Assembly (NCBI RefSeq): GCF_000383595.1
Contig: NZ_KB911581.1
Location: 496,001 to 560,000, forward strand
Source of the DNA: Streptomyces bottropensis ATCC 25435
GTDB lineage: Bacteria; Actinomycetota; Actinomycetes; Streptomycetales; Streptomycetaceae
DNA length: 64,000 bases
Direction of reading: 5' to 3'
Within the stretch, counting starts at the first letter, position 1. The number at the start of each line of letters is the position of its first letter. The position numbers were made by a program, and so were the translations under genes. Positions 16,690 to 26,515 of the stretch are shown in pieces. The notes below the pieces were generated by a model. That model made no database searches. It worked only from the letters and a program-made list of their open reading frames with translations, and was not told the DNA's origin.

Positions 16690-16943
16690 CAGGCACTCCC
16701 TACGTACGTACGGCGCTCACGCACCACCCTGACGCGGCCGGACCCTTCCTACCGCCCAATGGGTGGCGAAGATGGTGTTTTCACCGCTTATCCCCTGGAA
16801 GATGCCCTTGATCAGATATACGAATCCCCGCTGACTCACTCGAAAGAGTGGCGCGGCACAGGCCGTGCCGACCACGTAGGCTCGTGACGACCGTAAGAAC
16901 GTGAACGGCGACGTCCGTTCGTACTCGTGCGAGGGAGCTGAAC

Positions 16944-17291
16944 GTGATCCCCGGTGGTGGCCAGCCCAATATGCAGCAGCTGCTCCAGCAGGCCCAGAAG
17001 ATGCAGCAGGACCTGGCGAGGGCACAGGAGGAGCTCGCGCGGACGGAGGTCGACGGCCAGGCGGGCGGCGGCCTGGTGCGTGCCACCGTCACCGGCTCCG
17101 GCGAGCTGCGCGGCCTGAAGATCGACCCCAAGGCGGTGGACCCGGAGGACACCGAGACCCTCGCCGACCTGATCGTCGCGGCCGTCCAGGCGGCCAACGA
17201 GAACGCCCAGACCCTCCAGCAGCAGAAACTGGGTCCCCTCGCCCAGGGTCTGGGCGGTGGTGGCGCGGGCATTCCCGGCCTGCCCTTCTGA
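16944..17291 (+). CDS. YbaB/EbfC nucleoid-associated protein
   Basis: The 115-residue protein matches YbaB throughout: an N-terminal helix rich in Gln ([21 protein letters not shown]), the strand block [20 protein letters not shown], and a helical segment [17 protein letters not shown]. YbaB dimers bind DNA without much sequence preference and the gene is usually linked to recR, as here. GTG start with GAGGGAGCTG upstream. It precedes recR by 109 bases on the same strand and is probably co-transcribed. Confidence 0.95.
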   Translation: MIPGGGQPNMQQLLQQAQKMQQDLARAQEELARTEVDGQAGGGLVRATVTGSGELRGLKIDPKAVDPEDTETLADLIVAAVQAANENAQTLQQQKLGPLAQGLGGGGAGIPGLPF

Positions 17292-17400
17292 GCGCCTGCG
17301 CGACCCACTCCGACCCCATCCGTGCCCGGTACCGCCTTCCTCGGAGCGGCGGCGGCCGACTACGGTACGTACTGAAAGACACCAGGAAGGACGGCAGTCC

Positions 17401-18000
17401 GTGTACGAAGGCGTGGTCCAGGACCTCATCGACGAGCTGGGGCGGCTGCCCGGCGTCGGTCCCAAGAGCGCGCAGCGGATCGCCTTCCACATCCTGCAGG
17501 CGGAGCCGACGGACGTACGGCGCCTCGCGCACGCCCTCCTCGAAGTGAAGGCGAAGGTCCGTTTCTGCGCGACCTGCGGCAATGTCGCGCAGGAGGAGCT
17601 GTGCAACATCTGCCGCGACCCGCGCCGCGACCGGACGGTCATCTGTGTCGTCGAGGAGCCCAAGGACGTCGTCGCGATCGAACGCACCCGCGAGTTCCGG
17701 GGCCGGTACCACGTCCTCGGCGGCGCGATCAGCCCGATCGAGGGCGTCGGCCCCGACGACCTGCGCATACGGGAGCTGCTGGCCCGCCTGGCCGACGGTA
17801 CGGTCACCGAGCTGATCCTGGCCACGGACCCCAATCTCGAAGGCGAGGCCACGGCCACGTACCTCGCCCGCATGATCAAACCCATGGGCCTCAAGGTCAC
17901 CCGCCTGGCCAGCGGCCTCCCGGTGGGCGGCGACCTGGAATACGCGGACGAGGTGACCCTCGGCCGCGCCTTCGAGGGGAGACGATTGCTGGATGTCTGA
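17401..18000 (+). CDS. recR: Recombination protein RecR
   Basis: RecR works with RecO (and RecF) to load RecA on single-stranded DNA at gaps. The 199-residue length is standard. Visible are the helix-hairpin-helix ([20 protein letters not shown], residues about 13-32), the four-Cys zinc site (CATCG and CNIC, about 57-72), the Toprim domain ([15 protein letters not shown], then [15 protein letters not shown]) and the C-terminal [18 protein letters not shown] block. GTG start. The last eight bases overlap the next gene. Confidence 0.98.
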   Translation: MYEGVVQDLIDELGRLPGVGPKSAQRIAFHILQAEPTDVRRLAHALLEVKAKVRFCATCGNVAQEELCNICRDPRRDRTVICVVEEPKDVVAIERTREFRGRYHVLGGAISPIEGVGPDDLRIRELLARLADGTVTELILATDPNLEGEATATYLARMIKPMGLKVTRLASGLPVGGDLEYADEVTLGRAFEGRRLLDV

Positions 18001-18655
18001 CGCCACGCTGCACGCGACGGACCTGAACCCGGACGACTTCGCGGTCCAGATCGCGGACCAGATCGAGAGCTTCCTGGTCGCTGTCACCGAGGTGGCCAAG
18101 GGCGACGAGCCGGACTCGGCCGTCCCCTTCCTCCTGCTGGAGGTGTCCCAGCTGCTCCTGGCCGGCGGCCGTCTCGGCGCGCACGAGGACATCGTGCCCG
18201 ACGAGCGCTACGAGCCCGACCCGGGCCCCGAGACGGACGTCGACGAGCTGCGCGAACGCCTCGCCCTGATGCTGGAGCCGGTCGACGTCTACTCCGAGGT
18301 CTTCGACCCCTACGAGCCCCGCAAGGCGCCGGTCCCCGCCCGGATCTCCGACGACCTCGCCGACGTCATCGCCGACCTCCGCCACGGCATGGTCCACTAC
18401 CGCGCCGGCCGCACCAGCGAGGCCCTGTGGTGGTGGCAGTTCTCCTACTTCTCCAACTGGGGCTCCACCGCCTCGGCGACCCTGCGGGCCCTGCAGTCCC
18501 TGGTCGCCCACGTCCGCCTCAACCAGCCCCTCGCCGAGCTGGACGGCCTCGACACCGACCAGGAACTGATGGGCGACGAGACCCTGGAGTTCGAGGCGGG
18601 CCAGGTCATGGCGGAGGAGATCGCGCGGCCGCTGGGGCTGCGGAAGGTCAAGTAG
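17993..18655 (+). CDS. DUF5063 domain protein
   Basis: The 220-residue acidic protein starts inside the end of recR, so it is translationally coupled to it. The central [20 protein letters not shown] segment and the [11 protein letters not shown] block are the conserved core of DUF5063, a family found next to recR in actinobacteria. No catalytic motif, signal peptide or membrane segment is visible. A link to RecR function is suggested only by the constant neighbourhood. Confidence 0.85.
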   Translation: MSDATLHATDLNPDDFAVQIADQIESFLVAVTEVAKGDEPDSAVPFLLLEVSQLLLAGGRLGAHEDIVPDERYEPDPGPETDVDELRERLALMLEPVDVYSEVFDPYEPRKAPVPARISDDLADVIADLRHGMVHYRAGRTSEALWWWQFSYFSNWGSTASATLRALQSLVAHVRLNQPLAELDGLDTDQELMGDETLEFEAGQVMAEEIARPLGLRKVK

Positions 18656-18816
18656 CCCGACAGACCGGCCGAGTTCCGTCCGGCGCCGGACGGGACCCGA
18701 TCACGTCCCCGTGTCCGTGGAAGGACTCCTGCACGTGTGCGTACCGGCGGTAGCGTAGGAACCGTCGTCGTACCACTCCCTCTCGCGCCCTCCCGACAGG
18801 AACCGGACCCAGTGAC

Positions 18817-19752
18817 GTGACCGTTCTCCTGCTCCTTCTCGCCGCCGTGGCCGTGACCGCCGCGGTGCTGGGCCCCCGCACCCTGCTGACGGCGAGGTGG
18901 CCCGAGCGGGAACCCGTGGTCGCGCTGTGGGCGTGGCAGTGCCTGGTGGCGGCGGCGCTGCTGAGCTGCCTCGCGGCGCTCGTGCTGGGCGCGGCGGCGG
19001 TGTTCGAGACGGTCCGCACGCGCGCCTTCGCGCCCGCGCCCCCGGCTGTGACCGCCGCGTACGACCTCACCGCCGCACCGCCCTGGACGGCCGTACTGAC
19101 GCTGGCGCTGGCCCTCGGGGCGGCGTGGAGCGGTGCGATGCTGGCCCGGGAACTGGTCGAGGCCCGGCGCCGCCGGCACCTGCGCCGGGCGCATCTGCGC
19201 GAGCGCGCCCCCGACCTGCCGGCGGGTCTGCCGCAGACGAAGGGGCCGCTGCTGGTCCTGGAGGACGAGTACCCGGACGCGTGGCTGATGCCGGGCGCCC
19301 CGCCCCAACTGGTCGTCACCACCGGCGCGTTGGGCAAGCTGAGCGACCGCCAGCTGGACGCCGTGCTCGCCCACGAACTCGGTCACGCCCGCGCCCGCCA
19401 CGACTGGCTGCTCCACCTGTCCACCGCCCTCGCCACGGGTTTCCCGCGCGTCCCCCTCTTCGCCCACTTCGCCGACCAGACCCACCGCCTCGTCGAACTC
19501 GCCGCCGACGACACCGCCTCCCGCCGCTGCGGTCACCTGACCACGGCCCTGGCCCTGATCGAACTCAACCAGCACCGGGGCGTGTTGAGCTGCTCCAACA
19601 CCCGCCGCCTGCTGGGCGACCGGGTCGAGCGGCTGCTGGAGCCGCCGCCCCGCCTGGATCGCACCCGCCGCGCGGCCACCACCACGGCCGCCGCGCTCCT
19701 CGCCCTCCTCCCGCTCCTCATCGCGTTCGCGCCGGCGCTCGGGACGCTCTAG
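18817..19752 (+). CDS. M56-family membrane metallopeptidase
   Basis: The 311-residue protein has several N-terminal hydrophobic helices (VLLLLLAAVAVTAAVLG, then two more), a cytoplasmic-type stretch rich in Arg, and the zinc site HELGHARARHD at about residue 187. The likely third ligand is in ELAADDTASRR. This is the BlaR1/MecR1-like M56 peptidase fold without a sensor domain. In streptomycetes such genes often follow a BlaI-type repressor, but none is adjacent here. The C-terminus carries one more hydrophobic helix. The substrate is unknown. The last four bases overlap the convergent hydrolase gene. Confidence 0.88.
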   Translation: MTVLLLLLAAVAVTAAVLGPRTLLTARWPEREPVVALWAWQCLVAAALLSCLAALVLGAAAVFETVRTRAFAPAPPAVTAAYDLTAAPPWTAVLTLALALGAAWSGAMLARELVEARRRRHLRRAHLRERAPDLPAGLPQTKGPLLVLEDEYPDAWLMPGAPPQLVVTTGALGKLSDRQLDAVLAHELGHARARHDWLLHLSTALATGFPRVPLFAHFADQTHRLVELAADDTASRRCGHLTTALALIELNQHRGVLSCSNTRRLLGDRVERLLEPPPRLDRTRRAATTTAAALLALLPLLIAFAPALGTL

Positions 19753-20618
19753 TCGGTCCGCTGGTCGGTCCGCTGGTCCGTCTGCTGTTCCTGGAGGAAG
19801 TCCAGGAGCACGGCGGTGAGTTCGGCCGGGGCGTCCTCCTGGACGACGTGCCCCGCACCGGCGATCGGCTCGAAGCGCGCGCCGGGGACGAGACCGGCCA
19901 GCTGCCGCCCCTTCGCCAGCGGAATCCACCCGTCCTCCTCGCCCCAGCACACCAGCGTCGGTATGGCGATCTCTCCGTACCGCCCCTGGATCTCGTCCGT
20001 GTGGGCCTGGTCCGCCTGGGCGATCTGCCGGTAGAAGGCGGGCTGCCCGTGTTCGCCGAGCCACGGCTGGACGAGCCGGTCGAGGACGGTCGGGTGCAGG
20101 CCGGGGCCGCCGGTGGAGGCGACGTACTCCCGCACGAGGGCCCGGTGCAGCGCGGGCGGCAGCTGTTCGAAGACCTCCGCATGACGGCCCAGCAGCCGGA
20201 ACGAGGGCGTACCCCACGGGGCGAGCGCCACCGGGTCGACGAGGGCCAGCGCGCGGTAGCGGGCCCCGTGCAGCAGGTGGGCCCGCAGGGAGACGGCCCC
20301 GCCGAAGTCGTGCGCGACCACGAAGGGCTCCTCCAGCCCCCAGTGCGCCAGCAGTTCGGCGAAGACCCGTCCCTGCGCGGCCAGGGACACGTCCTGGCCG
20401 GTGTGCATGTCCGACTCCCCGTACCCGGGCATGTCCCACACGAACACCTGGTACCGGTCGGTGTCGGCCAGCGCCTGGGCGATGCCGCGCCAGACGTAGG
20501 AGGAGAAGGGGGTGCCGTGGCAGAGCACGACCGGTTCCTGCCCGGCCTCCCCGATCGTGCCCCACCGCACGGCCCCCGACGCACTACGGAAAGTCTCAGT
20601 CAGCAGCACTTCGCTCAT
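19749..20618 (-). CDS. Alpha/beta hydrolase, haloalkane-dehalogenase-like
   Basis: The 289-residue protein has the alpha/beta hydrolase order: oxyanion motif VVLCHGTPFSSYVWR, the MPGYGESD loop, a nucleophile elbow VVAHDFGGAVSL with Asp rather than Ser at the nucleophile position (about residue 103), a later acid (EEDGWIPL) and the catalytic His in GAGHVVQED. The HDFGG elbow is the hallmark of haloalkane dehalogenases and related epoxide/fluoroacetate hydrolases, so hydrolysis of a carbon-halogen bond or an epoxide is likely; the substrate is open. The C-terminus is a short tandem TDQR repeat from a duplicated 12-base unit. Confidence 0.88.
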   Translation of the reverse strand: MSEVLLTETFRSASGAVRWGTIGEAGQEPVVLCHGTPFSSYVWRGIAQALADTDRYQVFVWDMPGYGESDMHTGQDVSLAAQGRVFAELLAHWGLEEPFVVAHDFGGAVSLRAHLLHGARYRALALVDPVALAPWGTPSFRLLGRHAEVFEQLPPALHRALVREYVASTGGPGLHPTVLDRLVQPWLGEHGQPAFYRQIAQADQAHTDEIQGRYGEIAIPTLVCWGEEDGWIPLAKGRQLAGLVPGARFEPIAGAGHVVQEDAPAELTAVLLDFLQEQQTDQRTDQRTD

Positions 20619-20707
20619 GGCTGTCTGTTACCCCACGGAACGCCGTCGTCACTGCGGTGAGCAGTGACTCCGTTTCCACGTACGGAGTTTGAGGCGTCGG
20701 CTCGGGG

Positions 20708-20980
20708 TCAGCGCAGCGGATACGTGTTGCCGTCGAGGGCGGGGATGCCGACGTAGGTGACCCTGCGCATGTTCGCGGAGTTCAGCCCGAAGCGCTGCAC
20801 ACCCGGCAGCCACGCGTGTCCGTGCACCGTCCCCGGCCGCAGCAGGAAGTACACCCACCGGAACCCGGCCTGCTCGACAACGACCGGCCCGGCGTCCCCG
20901 TCGGTCACCTCGACCAGCCTCCTCGCCACCAGTTCCCCGCGCCCGCCCTCGATCCGTACGGCGTCGAAGTGACCCGTCAC
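20708..20980 (-). CDS. Small hypothetical protein
   Basis: The 90-residue product (GTG start) has a strand-rich pattern: LVARRLVEVTDGDAGPVVVE, then FRWVYFLLRPGTVHGHAWLP, then VTYVGIPALDG. The phrase WVYFLLRPGTVHGHAWLPG is well formed and suggests a real nucleotide- or DNA-linked domain fragment, but I do not recognise the family. Its position, alone between two unrelated genes, gives no clue to function. Confidence 0.65.
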   Translation of the reverse strand: MTGHFDAVRIEGGRGELVARRLVEVTDGDAGPVVVEQAGFRWVYFLLRPGTVHGHAWLPGVQRFGLNSANMRRVTYVGIPALDGNTYPLR

Positions 20981-21120
20981 TCTCCGTGCTTTGGCTGGCC
21001 CCTGGCCGCCCCCTGTACGTCTCCTGCACGGCCCCTAACCGGCGTCACGCGAATCTGGAGTCACTTCCACCGCACACGAAGCGGAGGCAGTAACACCCCG
21101 ACTTCGCACAGGAGATCGCG

Positions 21121-21621
21121 ATGACCCGCAAGAACCGCATACGCGCCGCCATCGTCACCGCCACCGCTCTCGTCACCGCCGCCACGGTCACCGCCGGGGT
21201 CGGCATGGCCGGCGCCGAGGCCGCGCCGAAGAAGCCCTCCAAGAAGGAGATCGCGGCCCTCTTCGACGGCTGGAACAAGACGCTGCAGACCGGCGACTCC
21301 AAGAAGGTGGCGGACCGCTACGCGAAGGACGCGGTGCTCCTGCCGACCGTCTCCAACAAGATCCGCACCGACCGCGCCGGCCTCGTCGACTACTTCGACC
21401 ACTTCCTGGAGAACAAGCCGGTCGGCAAGAAGACCAAGACGATCATCAACGTCCTGGACAGCAACTCCGCCATCGACACCGGCTCGTACTACTTCATCCT
21501 CACCGACCCCAAGACCGGCGAGAAGCGGCGCGTCGACGCCCGCTACACCTACGAGTACGAGAAGCGCAACGGCGTGTGGAAGATCGTGAATCACCACTCG
21601 TCGATGATGCCCGAGGGCTGA
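21121..21621 (+). CDS. Secreted SnoaL/DUF4440-like (SgcJ/EcaC family) protein
   Basis: The 166-residue product has a clear signal peptide (MTRKNRIRAAIVTATALV, Ala-rich core, cleavage near GAEAAPK). The mature cone-shaped domain follows: KKEIAALFDGWNKTLQTGDS, then VADRYAKDAVLLPTVSNKI, then YTYEYEKRNGVWKIVNHHSS. This is the nuclear-transport-factor-2 fold of the SgcJ/EcaC and CaMKII-association type. Such secreted members have no established reaction. AGGAG lies 9 bases before the ATG. The gene converges on the histidine kinase gene. Confidence 0.88.
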   Translation: MTRKNRIRAAIVTATALVTAATVTAGVGMAGAEAAPKKPSKKEIAALFDGWNKTLQTGDSKKVADRYAKDAVLLPTVSNKIRTDRAGLVDYFDHFLENKPVGKKTKTIINVLDSNSAIDTGSYYFILTDPKTGEKRRVDARYTYEYEKRNGVWKIVNHHSSMMPEG

Positions 21622-21665
21622 TCGGCAGCCGGCCCCCCAGTCGTGGCTGGGCCATACCCCCCGGC

Positions 21666-23054
21666 TCAGCCACTCCCCTGTCGCGCCGCCCGCAGTGTGA
21701 GCGCGACGCACAACCCGCCCCCCGGGGCGTTTTTGAGGGCCACGGTCCCGTTGTCGTCGGTGACGAGTTGCTTGACGACGGCGAGGCCGAGGCCCGAACC
21801 GCCCCTCCCGGTGAGGCCCTGACCGCGCCAGAAGCGGTCGAAGGCGCGGGACTTCTCGGCGTCCGACATACCGGGCCCCTCGTCCAGCACCGACAGCACC
21901 ACCTCGTCGCCCCGGCTCTCCACCAGGACCGTGATGGTCGCACCGTCCGGCGAGACCTCCAGGGCGTTCGAAAGCACGTTGTCCAGGACCTGGTCCAGAT
22001 GACCGGGACTGGCCAGCACGAGCGGCCGGCCGTCGGCACTCCCCCTGAGCGTGATGGTGACTCCGCGCTCGTCGGCGGCCGGTCTCCACACGTCGAGACG
22101 TTCCCGGATGACCTCCCGCAGGGACAGCGGTTCCGCCGCCGTCACCTTCGCCTCGGCCCGCGCCAGCACCAGCAGGCCGTTGACGAGGCGGCTCATCCGG
22201 ACCACCTCGGCGGTGGCCTGCTCCACGTCCTCCCGGACGAACTCGTCGTCCGTGCCGTCCGCGATGTTGTCCAGGGACAGCCGCAACGCCGTGAGCGGGG
22301 TGCGGAGCTGATGGGAGGCGTCGGCGACGAAGATGCGCTGCGAGGCGATCAGCGTGTCGAGGCGTTCGCCCGCCTGGTTCAGCGTTCGCGCCAGGGTCTG
22401 TGTCTCCTGGGGGCCGGTCACGGGGGAGCGGGCCGTCAGGTCCCCGTCGCTCATCTTGCTCGCCATCTCGTTGAGCTGGCGGAGCGGGGCGGTCAGGCGC
22501 CGGGCGGCGTAGACGCCGATGATCGCGGCGGCCAGCAGGACCACGACGGCCAGCGCCGCCCGGAAGCCCCAGATGGTCCAGAGGCGGTAGGTGAGGTGGT
22601 CGGTCGAGAACATGATCCGGACGGCCCCGACGACCTTCTCCGTGTCGGTCCTCCCCTCCGGCGAACGCTCGAAGGCGGGGACCGTGACCACCAGGTTGTC
22701 GCCCCAGATGAAGTCGGAGCCCCAGTCGACCGTGCTCCGGCCGTGCTCCAGAGCCCTGGCCAGCGCCGCGTCCGCCGTCGGCTCCTGCAGTCTCTCCGGC
22801 GCACACCGGTCGGTCGCGGTGACCTCGACCTTCTCCTCGTCGGCCGGGTACGCCCCCGCCAGCTGCGCCAGGGCCTCGCAGGAGGCGGTGTCGCCCACGC
22901 CCAGCAGCCGGGCCATCGTCTTGGCCTCGCGCTGTAGGGCTTCGCCGGCGTCGTCCCGCAGCTGATCCGTGAGCGTGAACGCCACCGGGACCGTGAACAG
23001 GGCGATCGCCACAGCCACGAGGAGCACGTAGCTGCGGATGAGCTGACGGATCAT
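21666..23054 (-). CDS. Sensor histidine kinase
   Basis: The 462-residue protein has two transmembrane helices (about residues 7-29 and 180-205) flanking an extracytoplasmic sensor of about 150 residues with two Cys. A HAMP linker follows (AARRLTAPLRQLNEMASKMSDGDL), then the dimerisation/phosphoacceptor box (FVADASHQLRTPLTAL, His about 265) and an HATPase domain with N box (VLSNALEV), G1 (LDEGPGM) and G2 (GGSGLGLAVV). It is coupled to the response-regulator gene, whose stop overlaps its ATG, so the two form one signalling pair. The stimulus is unknown. Confidence 0.95.
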   Translation of the reverse strand: MIRQLIRSYVLLVAVAIALFTVPVAFTLTDQLRDDAGEALQREAKTMARLLGVGDTASCEALAQLAGAYPADEEKVEVTATDRCAPERLQEPTADAALARALEHGRSTVDWGSDFIWGDNLVVTVPAFERSPEGRTDTEKVVGAVRIMFSTDHLTYRLWTIWGFRAALAVVVLLAAAIIGVYAARRLTAPLRQLNEMASKMSDGDLTARSPVTGPQETQTLARTLNQAGERLDTLIASQRIFVADASHQLRTPLTALRLSLDNIADGTDDEFVREDVEQATAEVVRMSRLVNGLLVLARAEAKVTAAEPLSLREVIRERLDVWRPAADERGVTITLRGSADGRPLVLASPGHLDQVLDNVLSNALEVSPDGATITVLVESRGDEVVLSVLDEGPGMSDAEKSRAFDRFWRGQGLTGRGGSGLGLAVVKQLVTDDNGTVALKNAPGGGLCVALTLRAARQGSG

Positions 23055-23776
23055 GACGTGCCGTCGCCCTCACGGGTACCGCCGGTCGGCGCGGTCTCCT
23101 CGTTCACCATCAGCCGGAACCCCACCCCCCGTACCGCCTCGATCGTGATCGCCCCGGCCAGCTTGCGCCGCAGCGCCGCCACGTGGACGTCCAGCGTCTT
23201 CGTCGGCCCGAACCAGTTCGCGTCCCAGACCGCCTCCATGATCTGCTCCCGCGACATCAGGGCGCCCGGCTCCTCGGTGAGGAAGGCCAGGAGGTCGTAC
23301 TCCTTGGGGGCGAGCCCCACCTCCGTACCGTCGAGGTGGACGCGCGCGGCCTTGCGGTCGACGGTGAGGCGGGGGCCGTAGCGGTCGGGGCCGGCGGCGG
23401 GCGCGTCGGCGGCGCGCGGCTGCACCCGGCGCATCACCGCCCTTATGCGGGCGATCACCTCGCGGACCCCGAACGGCTTGGAGACGTAGTCGTCGGCTCC
23501 CAGCTCCAGGCCGACCACGCGGTCCGTCTCGTCGCTGCGGGCGCTGATCACGATGATCGGCACCTGGCTGCGGTCCCGCAGGGCCTTGCACACGTCGAGG
23601 CCGTCGGTGTCGGGGAGGCCGAGATCCAGGAGGACGACGTCGTACGGTCCGCCGTACGACAGCGCGGCCCCGCCCGTGTTGACCCACTCCACCTCGAAGC
23701 CGTACCGCAGGAGTCCTCGTCGCAGGGACTCGGCGACCGGCTCGTCGTCTTCCACCAGAAGTACGCGCACGGCCAC
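23051..23776 (-). CDS. OmpR/PhoB-family response regulator
   Basis: The 241-residue protein has a receiver domain with acidic pocket (LLVEDDEPV), phosphoacceptor Asp in VVLLDLGLPDTDGLDV (about residue 54) and the conserved Lys (YVSKPF). The C-terminal winged helix is of the OmpR type (LAPKEYDLLAFL, DANWFGPTKTLDVHVAALRRKL, VRGVGFRL). It is the partner of the downstream histidine kinase. The start is uncertain: GTG at 23776 or GTG two codons later, neither with a strong ribosome site, so the transcript may be leaderless. Confidence 0.94.
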   Translation of the reverse strand: MAVRVLLVEDDEPVAESLRRGLLRYGFEVEWVNTGGAALSYGGPYDVVLLDLGLPDTDGLDVCKALRDRSQVPIIVISARSDETDRVVGLELGADDYVSKPFGVREVIARIRAVMRRVQPRAADAPAAGPDRYGPRLTVDRKAARVHLDGTEVGLAPKEYDLLAFLTEEPGALMSREQIMEAVWDANWFGPTKTLDVHVAALRRKLAGAITIEAVRGVGFRLMVNEETAPTGGTREGDGTS

Positions 23777-24135
23777 GACCTTAGTGCTTGAAAGTTGGCG
23801 TTCCGTCGTCGCGGGGCCCCTCGGTGTGACTCCAGGCACTTTTCCCCGTCCGCGCCGACTGTTCGGCGCCGACCTGGGCAGAGACGTTCCCGGAGCGGCC
23901 GAAGGTCCGGGCGAGAAGCCAGGGTGAAACCGGTGGAAGGTCCGGAGAAAACCCAGGTGATCACAGGGTGAGCGGGACATCTCACCATGCGGTACCAGGG
24001 AAGGGATATTCGGCCGCTCGTTAGACTGAGCCGACCGCCGCAGCACGTTCGACGACGCGGGAACGACGTAGGAACCGCGGACGAGTGCGTGTGCATGTGC
24101 GGAAATTAGGGACTGAAACGGAGCGAGGAGCGCAC
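23777..24135. other. Divergent promoter region, 359 bp, no gene seen
   Basis: The segment separates the response regulator from aspartokinase. It contains no plausible reading frame. The part near 23980-24030 is AT-richer (GGGATATTCGG, TTAGACT) and probably holds the aspartokinase promoter. No lysine-riboswitch architecture was recognised. Confidence 0.5.
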
Positions 24136-25416
24136 GTGGGCCTTGTCGTGCAGAAGTACGGAGGCTCCTCCGTAGCCGATGCCGAGGGCATCAAGCGCGT
24201 CGCCAAGCGGATCGTGGAAGCGAAGAAGAACGGCCACCAGGTGGTCGTCGTCGTTTCCGCGATGGGCGACACGACGGACGAGCTGATCGATCTCGCCGAG
24301 CAGGTGTCACCCATGCCTGCCGGGCGTGAGTTCGACATGCTGCTGACCGCCGGAGAGCGTATCTCCATGGCGCTGCTGGCCATGGCGATCAAAAACCTGG
24401 GTCACGAGGCCCAGTCGTTCACCGGCAGCCAGGCGGGCGTCATCACCGACTCGGTCCACAACAAAGCCCGGATCATCGACGTCACGCCGGGGCGCATCCG
24501 GACCGCGCTGGACGAGGGCAACATCGCCATCGTCGCCGGGTTCCAGGGCGTCAGCGCGGACAAGAAGGACATCACCACCCTCGGCCGCGGCGGGTCGGAC
24601 ACGACCGCCGTCGCGCTGGCCGCCGCGCTGGAGGCCGAGGTCTGCGAGATCTACACCGACGTCGACGGCGTCTTCACCGCCGACCCGCGGGTCGTGAAGA
24701 AGGCGAAGAAGATCGACTGGATCTCCTCCGAGGACATGCTCGAACTGGCGGCGTCCGGTTCGAAGGTGCTGCTCCACCGCTGTGTCGAGTACGCCCGCCG
24801 CTACAACATCCCGATCCACGTCCGCTCGTCCTTCTCCGGACTGCCGGGCACCTGGGTCAGCAATGAGAAGCCAGAGTCGCAAGGGGACCACAAGGTGGAG
24901 CACGCCATCATCTCCGGAGTCGCCCACGACGTCTCCGAGGCCAAGGTCACGGTCGTCGGCGTCCCCGACAAGCCGGGCGAGGCCGCCGCGATCTTCCGCG
25001 CCATCGCGGACGCCGAGGTCAACATCGACATGGTCGTGCAGAACGTGTCCGCCGTGACGACCGGTCTGACGGACATCTCCTTCACCCTTCCCAAGACCGA
25101 GGGCCGCAAGGCCATCGACGCCCTGGAGAAGAACAAGGCGGGCATCGGCTTCGACTCGCTGCGCTACGACGACCAGATCGGCAAGATCTCCCTGGTCGGC
25201 GCGGGTATGAAGACCAACCCGGGCGTCACCGCCTCCTTCTTCGAGGCCCTCAGCGACGCCGGAGTGAACATCGAGCTGATCTCGACCTCCGAGATCCGCA
25301 TCTCGGTCGTCACCCGCGCCGACGACGTCCCCGAGGCCGTGCGCGCCGTGCACACCGCCTTCGGACTCGACTCCGACAGCGACGAGGCCGTCGTCTACGG
25401 GGGTACCGGGCGCTGA
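24136..25416 (+). CDS. Aspartate kinase
   Basis: Aspartokinase phosphorylates aspartate, the first step toward lysine (and diaminopimelate), threonine and methionine. The 426-residue length fits the alpha-subunit of the actinobacterial alpha2beta2 enzymes. The catalytic N-domain shows [20 protein letters not shown] at the start, [13 protein letters not shown], and the [20 protein letters not shown] block. The C-terminal half carries two ACT domains ([20 protein letters not shown] and [20 protein letters not shown]) that bind Lys/Thr for feedback. GTG start with GAGCGAGGAG upstream. It forms an operon with asd 31 bases downstream. An internal start at 24895 probably yields the separate beta subunit. 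Confidence 0.97.
   Translation: MGLVVQKYGGSSVADAEGIKRVAKRIVEAKKNGHQVVVVVSAMGDTTDELIDLAEQVSPMPAGREFDMLLTAGERISMALLAMAIKNLGHEAQSFTGSQAGVITDSVHNKARIIDVTPGRIRTALDEGNIAIVAGFQGVSADKKDITTLGRGGSDTTAVALAAALEAEVCEIYTDVDGVFTADPRVVKKAKKIDWISSEDMLELAASGSKVLLHRCVEYARRYNIPIHVRSSFSGLPGTWVSNEKPESQGDHKVEHAIISGVAHDVSEAKVTVVGVPDKPGEAAAIFRAIADAEVNIDMVVQNVSAVTTGLTDISFTLPKTEGRKAIDALEKNKAGIGFDSLRYDDQIGKISLVGAGMKTNPGVTASFFEALSDAGVNIELISTSEIRISVVTRADDVPEAVRAVHTAFGLDSDSDEAVVYGGTGR
24881..24897 (+). promoter_or_regulatory. Internal ribosome site and GTG start for the aspartokinase beta subunit
   Basis: AAGGGG stands 8 bases before an in-frame GTG at 24895. Initiation there would give a 173-residue protein made only of the two ACT domains. 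Corynebacterial lysC is known to encode such an overlapping beta subunit of similar size; use of this site here is inferred. Confidence 0.65.
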
Positions 25417-25447
25417 TGGCTCTCACCCACGGAGGCGGCGGTCGTTG

Positions 25448-26515
25448 ATGGCTGTCGATGCCGGGCGCGCCGGCAGGCCGACGCTGGCGGTCGTGGGCGC
25501 GACCGGTGCCGTCGGCACCGTCATGCTCCAGATCCTTTCCCACCGGGCCGACATCTGGGGCGAGATCCGTCTGATCGCCTCCCCGCGCTCGGCCGGCCGC
25601 AAGCTGGCCGTGCGCGGGGAGCAGGTCGAGGTGGTGGCGCTGTCGGAAGAGGTTTTCGACGGGGTCGACGTCGCCCTGTTCGACGTACCCGACGAGGTCG
25701 CGGCGCACTGGGCGCCGATCGCCGCCGCCAAGGGCGCGGTCGTGGTGGACAACTCGGGCGCCTTCCGGATGGACCCGGAGGTGCCCCTGGTCGTCCCCGA
25801 GGTCAACGCGCACGCCGCCCGCGTCCGGCCGCGCGGGATCATCGCCAACCCCAACTGCACGACCCTCTCCATGATCGTGGCGCTCGGCGCGCTGCACGCC
25901 GAGTTCGGGCTGCGCGAGCTGGTGGCCTCCTCGTACCAGGCGGTCAGCGGCGCGGGACGGGCGGGAGTGCAGACCCTGCGGCAGCAGATCGCCCTGGTCG
26001 CCGGTACGGAACTGGGGACCGCCCCCGGTGACGTACGCCGGGCGGTGGGCGACAACACCGGGCCGTTCCCGGAGCCGGTGGCGCTGAACGTGGTGCCGTG
26101 GGCCGGGTCGCTGCGCGCGGACGGCTGGTCCTCGGAGGAGATGAAGGTCCGGGACGAGTCCCGCAAGATCCTCGGCCTGCCGAAGCTGCCGGTCGCCGTG
26201 ACCTGCGTCCGGGTGCCGGTCGTCACCACGCACTCCCTCACCCTGCACGCCCGCTTCGAGAACGAGGTCACGGTCGCCAAGGCCCGCGAGATCCTCGCCA
26301 CGGCCCCCGGGGTCGTCCTCTACGACGATCCGGGCGCGGGGGAGTTCCCCACCCCCGCGGACGTGACCGGCACCGACCCGACCTGGGTCGGGCGCGTACG
26401 CCGGGCCCTGGACGACCCGACGGCCCTGGAGCTGTTCGTCTGCGGCGACAACCTGCGCAAGGGCTCCGCCCTGAACGCCGCGCAGATCGCGGAGCTGGTG
26501 GCGAAGGGCGCCTAG
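25448..26515 (+). CDS. asd: Aspartate-semialdehyde dehydrogenase
   Basis: The enzyme reduces aspartyl-phosphate with NADPH to aspartate semialdehyde, the next step after aspartokinase. The 355-residue protein has the Rossmann loop [16 protein letters not shown], the phosphate-binding SPRSAGRK, the catalytic Cys in [11 protein letters not shown] (about residue 138), [13 protein letters not shown], and the C-terminal [15 protein letters not shown]. The His of the active site is within the [16 protein letters not shown] segment. ATG at 25448 is preferred over a TTG one codon earlier. It follows aspartokinase closely and shares its transcript. Confidence 0.97.
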   Translation: MAVDAGRAGRPTLAVVGATGAVGTVMLQILSHRADIWGEIRLIASPRSAGRKLAVRGEQVEVVALSEEVFDGVDVALFDVPDEVAAHWAPIAAAKGAVVVDNSGAFRMDPEVPLVVPEVNAHAARVRPRGIIANPNCTTLSMIVALGALHAEFGLRELVASSYQAVSGAGRAGVQTLRQQIALVAGTELGTAPGDVRRAVGDNTGPFPEPVALNVVPWAGSLRADGWSSEEMKVRDESRKILGLPKLPVAVTCVRVPVVTTHSLTLHARFENEVTVAKAREILATAPGVVLYDDPGAGEFPTPADVTGTDPTWVGRVRRALDDPTALELFVCGDNLRKGSALNAAQIAELVAKGA

